A DNA stretch of 64,000 nucleotides from Synanceia verrucosa. Its lineage: Eukaryota; Chordata; Actinopteri; Perciformes; Synanceiidae. The notes beneath the pieces were generated by a model. That model was given only the letters and a program-made list of their open reading frames with translations, was not told the DNA's origin and ran no database searches. Positions 40,023-50,200 of the stretch are shown in pieces (the first letter of the stretch is position 1; every line of letters starts with the position of its first letter). The DNA is taken from contig CM056559.1 of NCBI GenBank assembly GCA_029721515.1, positions 2,977,001 to 3,041,000 of the forward strand. Reading direction: 5' to 3'. Made by a program: the position numbers and the translations under genes.

Positions 40023-42982
40023 TCACTTCCTCTTTCCAGATTTACGCAGGCGTCCGATGGTGGAGGTGAACTGATGAGCTGACCTCTCACACAGCGAGAC
40101 GGGACCATCCGAGTCTGAGTCTGCGTCCATTGAAGAGACAGACGTGGACGTGGAGATGGAGTCACGGTGCCATATGTTGTTTGTACGTCGTTTACTGTTG
40201 GGATGTGAGGAAGACTGTGGGGAGACAGAGCCTGAATGATCTTGATCCTGATCCTCCTTTCCCAGTCCCTCCACAGACGTGGATGAAGAGATGGAGTCAC
40301 GGTGCCATATGTTGTTTGTACGTCGTTTACTGTTGGGATGTGAGGAAGTCAGTGGTGAGACGGAGCCTGAATGGGCCCCGTCAGGGTCAGCGAGGGGCCC
40401 TTCTTGGTCCTCCTTTCCCAGTCCCTCCACAGACGTGGATGAAGAGATGGAGTCACGGTGCCATATGTTGTTTGTACGTCGTTTACTGTTGGTATGTGAG
40501 GAAGTCCGTGAATGATCCTGATCCTGATCCTCCTTCCCCAGTCCCTCCAGGTGAGCCTGGAATGCAGAGATCTGCTGTTCCACGGAGCGGAAGCCCTCCT
40601 GCACCTTGTCAAACTGCAAAGAGAGAGGAGTGTTTAGTCCTGCTGCATCTCTAAACCCACGAACGATCTGAACTTCTAACATACCTGCTCAATGTTGGAC
40701 TGAAGCAGCAGCTCGGGCCACACTGACTCGCTGTGTCTGCTCGCTCTGATTCGAATATGAGCGTGATTCCAGGTTAACTCCTGTGGGACGGTGCAGAGGG
40801 CATCTCTGAGTGCAGACAGCAACAAATATATCACTTTTCTTTATTGAACGAGGAGACGTTTACCTGTAGTAGTCGTGTGCTGTCCCTCAGATGAGCCTCG
40901 CTGCACTGAAGTCTGTTCCTGTAGTGACCCAAAACTGCAAACAGAGTCTTTGCCAAAGACATGAGAGTATTACAAACAGCTCATGGTTCTTGAAAGAAAC
41001 TCATCGTTGTAGGACCACTGTAACAGAGCTGCAGACAGTCCATCATACCTCAGTGTCGGTCTGGGCTGAGGCCAGGTCTACGTGGCCTTGGCTCCCCTCT
41101 TTGGTGAGCGTCACCCCGGTGTGTAGCTCCTCCAGCTGAGCCCAGAGGTCGTCCAGGCCCTCCAGCATGTCCTTCACACTGGCTTCAAAATCCCCCTGCA
41201 CCTGGACGAGTCGACCCAGTGAGCTCATCCTATCAGAGCAGAGTGTTTGATGTTAATCCAAACAAAGAACAAAGTTAACAAAGCACACAAGATCATGCCC
41301 CTCACCTTTGCTGCAGGTAGGTGAGGATGAGCTTCACTTTCTCTGCCAGTATGGAGTCTTGGTCTTCTGACCCGACATCAGCTTTCTCCAGTGTGTGACA
41401 CACGGACTGCAGTGAAAGAGAGGCGGCAGAGAGGCTTTAGCTTTGAGGGATTGTTAAATGCATGCATGAAGTGGCCGTTCAGCACTTAGAGAACATCCGC
41501 TGGAAGTCATATGTTAATTCATTCGTGCATAACGTTGTCAAATAAAAACTTCACAAGGTTTTATAACCATGCTCCTCTGACACATCTGTTCTACACATGC
41601 AACTGTCCGAAGATATATTCTCATAAAAACAAAGCTGATTCTGCAATAGAAAATACATTTCTACAAAGGGCAGTCAGAAATAATAGAAAATCATTTAAAC
41701 AAGACAAAAAGTTTCGATCCCGGTGGTCTTTTGATGCTACTATGCTCATGGTAAAAAAAATAAATAAATAAATGTAGCCTGCGGCTGACGATGATGTTCT
41801 TAACCCAGCTCGTAAGCACATTTATCTCACAAAGTTTTCCATCATTAGCTTTTGAGATATTTTACCATGGACCTCCATTTACATGTCCTCCTTTTACATG
41901 TTTTATTATGGGAAAGTGTATGAAGCCATCATAGTAATCTGTTAATACTGAATGAAACAAGAAGTAATACTGACACCAGAGTCTGATGGAGTAAAAATAA
42001 AAGCTGTTTATATTTGGTGAAATAACAAGAGTCTAAAAGTAATATTGCAAACAATATTCTGTTATTCCCTTATAAATGAATTATAGTGAAGATCGGTGAT
42101 CCTCCTTTTTGCTTTGGACCACCTGGAGGATTCTAGAAGACTCTGACTATACCTGAGCCACACAGGCAGGAAATACACTGAAGAAAATGTCTCTACTATG
42201 CCAATCTGGTTGATTCAGAGTGCAGACGACAGCAGCAGCAGTGAGCTGCCCCAGGCTGAATATCTCTGTCTGTCTGATCTAATATCAGCCACAACGACTT
42301 CACACTGATCTACATGCAAAGAGCGACTGAGAACACAGGAGACGACAGGTCACGCTGGAGGCTGCAGAAAGAGACTTATTTTACTTCTCCCTCTTACCCC
42401 CAGCCTGGAGAGCAGAGCCTTTATGTGGGCCACACTGGGGTCTGGCAGGGGCTCCTGAAGCACACACTGCAGCAGGCCGTCAGCCAGAGCGAGGGCCAAA
42501 GGGCCCTCATGGACCGGGCCCCTCGACTGGGGCGTCCTGCAGGAATAAGGAGAGCATGTCAGCAGGTCGGGTCCATAAAAGGCACAATAAAGCTTTGATA
42601 GCAAACAGGTGTGACAACAAAGACACTGGTGGGGACTTAAATGAGACATGGATGGAGCCCTGAGGTGCTGGGACACGACTTGGTCCTTATTGTCTCTATC
42701 TGCTGTCAAACACAGTCTCACCATAAGCAGTGGTTATTCCTGTTTTCAGTAATAACATCCTGCTGTATCCTTGGCGGAGGCTCCCCCCTGAAGCACTGAG
42801 TGAACAAAACACAGTTAAATAAACAACAACAACAACAGGGTGGAGTGAGACTGGACACACACCTCAGTGCTCACCTGGTTCTGTCCTGGCTGCAGGCAAC
42901 ACTTCAGGGCATGGACACAACCTCCCAGCACCATCCACAGCAGACACACCAGCAGGAGCCTCCAGCACACATCCACCAGCAT
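40023..42982 (-). CDS. Unrecognised seven-exon gene: hydrophobic N-terminus, coiled-coil middle, repeat-bearing serine-rich tail
   Basis: Model exons: 42982-42875, 42526-42398, 41406-41306, 41229-41049, 40947-40864, 40780-40685, 40613-40023; total 1290 nt, 429 residues plus TGA. All have GT/AG sites and compatible phase. The first exon gives MLVDVCWRLLLVCLLWMVLG followed by GCVHALKCC, which could be a signal peptide or a signal anchor. Residues from about 50 to 270 are rich in heptad-like Leu/Glu (KALLSRLG, DSILAEKVKLILTYLQQRM, DFEASVKDMLEGLDDLWAQL, VQEGFRSVEQQISAFQAHLE) and look spectrin-like or coiled-coil. The tail is polar, with three repeats, and ends RLRKSGKRK. I do not recognise a family. 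Uncertain points are the start (an in-frame ATG also lies at 43156), the exon 2 acceptor (CTGCAG 10 bases upstream would break phase) and the exon 5 acceptor (GGCAAAG; the stronger GCAG 13 bases on breaks phase). Function unknown. Confidence 0.7.
40139..40549 (-). repeat. Three in-frame tandem repeats in the last exon of the unrecognised gene
   Basis: Units begin with the same CAGACGTGG (plus strand) at 40139, 40274 and 40430, giving spacings of 135 and 156 bases, both multiples of three. About 75 bases of each unit are nearly identical. The minus-strand product repeats SKRRTNNIWHRDSIS-S-STS followed by VEGLGKEDQ. The units differ in an inserted acidic/proline segment (EGPLADPDGAHSG in one). 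The reading frame is preserved across all copies. This is a coding minisatellite, not a CRISPR array. Confidence 0.9.
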
Positions 42983-45079
42983 GAGAGAGGGGTGCAGCGG
43001 CGCCTCCACCTGACAGACAGACCACACTACACCTACTGCAGCGAAGCTGGACCAGCCTTGAAGCCTCAGTGTCCTCAGTGTCCTCAGTGTCTGAGACCAA
43101 GGTGTTTGGTGTGAACTGCTGGATAATGGACAGACAGATTTAAGACTCAGACACATAACACAAGGCAGGGGTGTCTCTAGGTTTTAAAAATGGGGGGGCT
43201 TCCAAAAGAGGACAATGTAGTGTATGTTTTTGCCTCCAGAGAGGACAATTTAGTGCACATTTTCAACAATCAACCAACAAATTTTTTTAGGGAGGCTTAA
43301 AATGTTTTATGAGGGCTTCAGCCCCCCCCGCCCCCCTTTAGCTTGGGGGTCCCAAGCTAAATCTTGGGACCCAGACAGGAGCTTAAGTTTTTAATCAATA
43401 CTTTGACCAGCTCTGTTTGTATAACTGACTGTCACTTCAGAGTTTTTAGCTCTCGTCTGGTCGATATGTGAACCCAGAGGTGTTAACATGCTGACAGATT
43501 TGTATCTAATGGAGCAGAAAACAGTTGCAGCAGAGAAATGTCCTGGGACCATCATTCCACTCAGACGTCTCCTCCCTGTACACCTGGTAGCAGTAAAAGT
43601 CAAATGTTGAATGACACTACCTCTGCTGTTCCCAGCTCCCTCCTGCAGGTTCTCCCTCCTCGTCCTCCTTCACCTCCTCCATCCATGGACAGACCCAGAC
43701 CTGACCTCCTCGCCCTCCCTGGCCGGCACCCTCTTGACCTCTGGGGTTTGAAACCATCAACCGAGGCATGGGAGCCACACAGACATGCTGGTTAAAACTG
43801 CACCAGTGACTTGAACACCATGCAGCTGCTCCCTGTGTGACATGACAAGCTTGTTGGACTAGTTCTACTGGGAAGATTTGTTTCCCATTCCCACCTTCTG
43901 TCCACAGAGGAATGTGTGAAACATACTGATCACAATTATGCAGAGGACAAGCCCTGATCTGCCCAGGAGCCAACAGTGAATCAACAGCGAGCCAACAATC
44001 TGAATCAGTGTCACACACCAACACTGAGCTATTATTAGATCACACCATGTCAACAACCAGCTGACGTCTGAATAGAAATGCATTCCTTAAACAAGGTTTA
44101 CACAAGAACAAGTCCATTTCACATTCACATAATTGCTTGTCGTGTTTTTGAAGATGCTACAGAACTTCTTTTCTGAGTCCATGCTGCCATCTAGCAGCGA
44201 GAGCAACGAAGGCATCCACACAAACCCAAATTCATCTTAAAATCTACCCGAGCAGATGAAATGATTTCGCTTCATGTGCAGATATAAAAGAATTTACTCG
44301 CTCGACACATGGACAAAAGATCATGATCAAACTCTCATAATACACTGTACAAGTCTATTCCCATAGACCAAATATAAATAATGGGCACATTAAGAGCATT
44401 TTAAATGGTCTTCATTTCGTGTCCTGACCTGCGGTGACTGACATGACTTAAAGAAAATCTAAGTACAGGAAATACTTTCTGCCTTCCTCGTCAACACACA
44501 GCAGGACCAGATTACATTTTCTTTTCCCACTTTACTGTGAAGGAGATGAGCGATGATGTCCTTTAAATGGAGCTCTTAAACTGTACAGCTGCTTTCTTTG
44601 AACATTTCTAATTTAAGTGGGGACAAATTAGGATAATCCAGCATGTAAATAAAAACAAATATCTGAGACATTTCCCCAAAAAAATGGAGACAAACTACAT
44701 CAGACAGGAGCAAAACTATGGCCACATGGAGTGGATGAAAACACAATGACCTGTTTTGGACTATTTTATACAGTATTTTCCATATTTTTCAGTTCTGTAT
44801 TTCCTCCCAGAGTTTCATTTACAAATATAATACTCTTAAGAAAAGTCTGTGACTTCACAAATATGTAAAATGGGAACTAAAACTGAGCAGCAAAACTTTT
44901 CCACCACTTCAGACTCTGGTAGCTCACACAGTAAGATCGTTAAACATTTGCTCTAATTGTCCACATATTCCAAATTAATGTGCACATTTGACCCTGTGTT
45001 TGAAGTACTGTGATGATATAATGTCCGTTTTCAGCTGGTCTGTGTGTTCAGTTTAGCTGTTTATATATTCCGTTCAAAA
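42983..45079. other. Interval between prdm10 and the unrecognised gene
   Basis: It contains the possible 5' end of the unrecognised gene (an open frame to 43156 that includes a CCTCAGTGT repeat at 43062-43093), the repeat at 43165-43350 and possibly more prdm10 3' UTR. Nothing else was recognised. Confidence 0.5.
43165..43350. repeat. Repeat-like stretch upstream of the unrecognised gene
   Basis: CAGGGGTGTCTCTAGG with ATGGGGGGGCTTCC, and further on AGGGCTTCAGCCCCCCCCGC, resembles a common fish interspersed repeat. It lies about 200 bases upstream of the gene's predicted ATG. Confidence 0.5.
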
Positions 45080-45298
45080 TCAAAATCATTTTTCTAACTT
45101 TATTCTCTCACAAATCTTAACACGTTACAGACGCATAAAACTGCGCTGCTCATCAGTTCATCCCTATTTCAGCTGATATGTACACAGGTCTGCATCCATG
45201 GGTTTGCTCTTTAATGTGCATTCAAGCTGCTGAGGTATACATGCAGGATCAGTCTGTGGCTCTGCGCACAGTTCACAGCTACGCAGAGTTTTCTGGAT
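45080..45298 (-). other. prdm10: prdm10 3' untranslated region with candidate polyadenylation signal
   Basis: After the stop codon the minus strand has an AATAAA at 45104-45099 (TTTATT on the plus strand), about 195 bases downstream. It is the first good signal, but a longer 3' UTR reaching toward 44,600 cannot be excluded. Confidence 0.45.
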
Positions 45299-47218
45299 TC
45301 AGGGTTTTGTGATGTGAACTTCACTAGTGCCGCTGCCGTTGGTGGTCGTGGTGATGATGTACTGCGTGGTGGCTTGCTGATTGGCCGGCTGCTGCTCCAG
45401 ATCGTGTGTCTGGGATGTGCTCTGAGGACCGCTCTGTTTGGTCTCCAGCTCAGTCTGACCCTCAGATATAACGTAGTGTGTCTACAGGATGGGATGAGAA
45501 CGTCTTTGGTTACACAAATAGAGGCTCACTTACTGTCCAGGATGTAACTCAGCTGGCATTGTGCTGACTCACCGTTTTCACCTGGTTGCTGCTGACTCCA
45601 GATACAGGTGTGCTGGTCTCAGCTATGACATACTGTGCTTGAGGTAGAGCCATCATCTGGATCTCAGACGCTGCCACAGTAAAAGTCAACATGTGAGAGG
45701 AGATCAAACAACACAGACCCTGACTGGACGACATGGGAGCAGGGGTGTGACTCACAGTAGCCTCGGTAGTTCCAGTTGCCGGGGATGTAAGCGTGCTGCA
45801 CGGTGCCCTGCTGCTGGGTGTGGCTCTGGGCTAAGGTCACAGGGGTCAGCTGGGTGGGACTCAGCTCCTGACTGGCCTGCTGGGAGGTGGGACTTAGAGG
45901 CTGACCGCTGACCTGAGAGACGGCAACAGATTGTAGAGCTCTGTTATTAAGCTTAACATGATACAGGTGAAATAAATCACAGTCTAGTATGGAGGACGTA
46001 CCTGGCTGGGACCTTGTCCGGTGCCTGAGGGCTCGTTGACCTGGATGTGTTGTACCTGGATGGAGTGCTGGCTGTAGCCATGAGGGTCATGCAGTTGGCT
46101 CACATCAACTGTCGGGTGCTGAGAATGTGGAGAGGAAGCCTGAGAAACACAGAAATCAACCATGACCTTTTCTTATCCTCACCACAGAACAAGCTACTTT
46201 AAATGTTTTTACCTGCACACCTCCTACATGATCCTACTCATACCTATGACATGAATAAAACACTCAAGAGCTAAAAGTGGAACAGTCAAATTGTTCAATA
46301 TGCCTGCCCAGCAGGAACTAAAAGATATTCAGGTCACAATTATTAGAGGAGCTGCAATCTGACAATGTTCAGCATTTTTATAATAAGCTCTACTTAAAAC
46401 TAGGGCTGTCCAAATAAGAATGAATCACATTAACGCTACTTCACTTTTTTTTAATCAGAAAATGTCACTTTGAAACTCTTACTTGGCAGCTTAAAGTTTA
46501 CTTATGTTTGCATACTTATGCTCCTTAGTTTTTGTAGCTGTTTTTGCATATTAAAACTTTTCTTACTGTGTATGGCCACTGTTGTGAAAGAATTTCCTCC
46601 AGGATGAATAAAGTTCTTATCTTACTTGGACAAACTGAAACGCTGGCAGGCCATGAAGCAGAATTCCATTAAAAAAAAACAAAATTAAAGAAACTAACAA
46701 TGCAGCCATAAATAACGATCAAACATGCTGATAAAATTAACCACCTTGTCTGAATCTGTCCAAGCTTCTCCTGTAATTCAGCAAATAATCCAGCAAAGAG
46801 CATCGTTAAAATATTAATTTAAGATGTGAAATGGACAAAAAGGAAAAGAGAAAGAGACATTATTTTGTCCAAGTAGAGTTACCGTCATTCAAGTTAGCTT
46901 TAGCTTTAATTACGTTCGACAGCCCTACTTAAAACCTTTCTAACACTGTGATTAACAAACAGGATGTTGTTTCTCTGTCAGCTCTTCCACAGATACAGAA
47001 GTTTAAAATAAATTAGTCTAGGTCCTGGATCAGATCCTGGGTCTTACCGGAGCCACCTGCACCACCTGCAGCTGAATGTGTTGCGGCTGGGATAGGCTGC
47101 CTCCAGCCTGAGACACTGGGATGTACTGGATCCTCTGGTAGTCTCCCTGCGCTGTGCGGTAGTCTGTGGTGAGCGTCTGCGAGAGCTCCGTCATGGCCTG
47201 GGTCAGCAGGTCTGTGGT
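45299..47218 (-). CDS. prdm10: prdm10 C-terminal Gln/Thr-rich region (coding exons 18-22)
   Basis: The exons encode TTDLLTQAMTELSQTLTTDY, the IQYIPVSQ and QHIQLQVVQVAP motifs, a Q/S/H-rich segment (46139-45756), WNYRGYSSEIQMMALP, HYVISEGQTELE, and the end TTQYIITTTTNGSGTSEVHI followed by TKP. Gln-rich tails of this kind act as transactivation regions in other factors; for Prdm10 this is inference. The stop codon is TGA at 45301-45299. Confidence 0.95.
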
Positions 47219-50200
47219 CTGTGGAGGAACCAAATCCTGAAGTTCTAATATCTGGTGAATACTAGCTGAACTTTCCTTCTTTGGACATGTATATTTGTGA
47301 CTCGTTCTCACCACTACAGCCTCAGCCGTGGTGCCGTCTGCACTGATGACTGCAGGAGCACTGCTGATGACAGCTGTGGTCAGAGGGGTCTGGATGGTGT
47401 TGGCGAGTGTGGCGAACTCTGGATGCTTCTTCCTGATGTGCTGCACCATCTTAGTCTGAGACAGGAGGACACAGCGAGTCATCAGCTGGAGGCTGGACTG
47501 TCCAGCACAGAGTTAATGGTCTGCATTGATGTCCTGCGTACTGACCTTACTGCTGTACTGTTTGGCACAGTGTGGGCAACAGACCGGTGCAGTGGCGATA
47601 GTGCCGGTCAGCTGTGTGTGTGTGCTCAGCATGGGGTCCGGCTCACCAGGAGCAGCCGGGCGCAGCTTACGGATGCTGGGAGGCAATTCTGCTCCGGGGT
47701 GGTTCTTCAGTATGTGTGCTTTCCTCTTGCTGGCACTCTTATACACCTGCACAAAGATCCATTAATATGATGCTTAAGGCTCAGCTTTAGGTGCATAGCA
47801 AACAATCACAAATGTGACAGGATGTGGAAAACTAACCTTGTCACAATACTGGCAGAAGTAGTCCCTGTTGGGCTTGATAATTGGCAGCGTGAGCTCAGGC
47901 ACATCATCGATACGCATCTCTGGGTGACGCTTGGACAAATGATTGACCTGTAACCACAACAACAAAGTGAAGGCTCCTGTTGGAATATCTGCCAACTTCA
48001 ATATGAAGAAATAAAAAGCCTCCCAGCCAGTTGTTGCTCACCAACATTCCCCTGCGTCTGAATCCCATCATGCACGCTCTGCATTTGAACATGTAGCTCT
48101 CAAAGTCGGTGGTGGGAGCCCTCACTTTGAGGATTTTGTTGCGGTGGATTCGGTCCTTCTTGGCCTCTCTGTCAGGATTGTGCATGCGCTGCATGTGCTC
48201 TCGCAGCTTATCTTTCCTCTTAACAGAAAACTCATTGTCAGACAACAACAACTCCATTATTATCTATTAACTAACAAACAGCTGTTTTTTGTCACTGCTT
48301 ACCTTGAACTGTTTGCCACATGTTGAGCACAGGAAGTCCTTGCGGTCAGAGTGGCGTAACATGTGCAAACGCAGCTTGTCTGGCCGGCAGAAGGCCTTTT
48401 CACAGTCTGGGCATTGGAAGATCTTCTCTGAATGGAAGCAGCGGATGTGCTTCTTCAACTGAGGAGGAGAACATAGTAAACACAGTACACAGTAAATGTG
48501 TCAACTTTGCTGAGTTTGAACTGGTCGAGTCGTTGCGGGGGTCACTCGTTACAAACCTGGATGAAGTCTGTGAATGTCTTCTTGCAGGAAGGACAGGTGA
48601 AGCAGCCGTCCACGGCGTGCACCACCACGTGGTCTTTGAGCATTTCCAGCCTTTCAAAGGTTTCCGGGCACAAGAGGCAAGAGTAGGACCGGTTCTCTGT
48701 GTGCACCAGCAGATGGTCCTCCAGCGCCGAGTCGCTCATGAAGCTCTTGCTGCAGATGTGGCAGGAAAATGCGTAGGCGTCCCGGCCGTGGACCCGCAGG
48801 TGTATGTCCAGCTTGTCTTTGTCCCGGAAGGCCTTGCCACAGTGTGTGCATTTAAAAGGACGGAAACTCTTCCTAATGAATAGATGCTGCAGCGCTGCAT
48901 TCTGGGATGGAGAAGAAAGAGTCAGTGTTTACTGACATGGACCTGCTGCGACATGAGAAGAGGCTGGTGGGCTGTGCAGGAAGGGGAGTATCCTGAAATG
49001 TCTCGTGAACATGAACACAGCCTACCTGCACATCCATCTTGGAGGGAAGCACGCATTGAGGAAAAGAGACACACTGTTGTAAAGTAAACCATGGCCACTA
49101 TGACACCAAACAGTCTAAAGCAGGGTTAAGAAGGCAGTCTCACCCGTATCCTCTTGGCACGGCGCATGTCCTGAGATGTGAGGTGGCCGTCTGATTGGCT
49201 GCTCTGTGCTGGGTCCTCCTTCAATGGAACCGGCAGGTCCGTGTTGGGGGGTGGGGTGACGGACTCGGAGACCGGTTCCCCTGCAGGAAGTACGAGCTGG
49301 CCCTCTGCCTCAGTCCCAGCCTCTGTCTCCAACTCCATCTCCACCACCTTCAGTCCATTCTGAGCTCCCTCCCCTCGCTCCTCCAGCGGCTTCTCCGTCA
49401 ATTCTAGCATCTCCTGATTAGAAAAACAAAAAAGGTCAATCCCAATTCTCAGAGCCAGTCAGCTAATCATCACAGAAGGAATCGATGGGCCCCTTACTGT
49501 TGTCTTGTCCCCACCAGCATCTACAGGTGGATCCAGACGTATGAATTTCGGGGGACGTCCCGGTCGTCTTCCTGTCCCAAATCTCCTCCTGCCTCTTCCT
49601 CGACCCCGGCCTCTGGATCTGAGAGAGAAAGGAAACAGTGAATCGGGTCATTTGGGATAGAGATTAAAAGAGAGAATGTGAAATAAGGCGACATGATAGA
49701 ATATTTCACCTGGTAACAGAGTTCAACTTGTCGTCATGCATGTTGAGGTGCTGCTGCAGTTGTTCAGAGCTCACAAAGCGCCGGTTACACTCATAACAAG
49801 GCCAGTTCTTCTCCTGCTCCCGGAGCACTGAAGGAACAACAGGAAGTGATAATATCCATGTGATAACATCCAGTGCTTCTTAAATAATACATTTATGACC
49901 ATAGACTCTCTCCACCTCTGAACAAATATGAAAATAGTTCATTTGCCAAAAAACAACAGACAAAATCAAAGGTAAAGGACAGGTTCTTCATTTTTGTTCA
50001 TTTTTATATCGTTCTGAAACTTTCCAGTGGTGTTCCCTTTAAGTACTTTAATCTGCACCTTCAAATTTTGATTAAAAATTTTAAATTTAAATTTGGATGT
50101 TTTTAGCAGCAAAATGCTATTTTGCCTACCCGACATGAGGTTTCTGAGTGATGACACAGCTTGAACATGAGAGAGATGCTCACCTTTTCTCTCTTCTTCT

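Noticed and set aside
40139..40549. CRISPR-like repeated spacing
   Set aside because: Vertebrate coding sequence with long near-identical units and unequal spacing; not a CRISPR array.
40130..40654. 174-residue open frame on the plus strand with internal repeats
   Set aside because: Mirror of the coding minisatellite of the minus-strand gene; the repeats preserve frame on both strands.
42527..42536. Upstream acceptor (CTGCAG) for exon 2 of the unrecognised gene
   Set aside because: It is the stronger acceptor by eye, but using it would break phase with the first exon; the CCCCAG ten bases on keeps the frame. Left open pending transcript data.
48320..48883. 187-residue open frame on the plus strand
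   Set aside because: Antisense shadow of the prdm10 zinc-finger exons 48458-48303 and 48901-48557.
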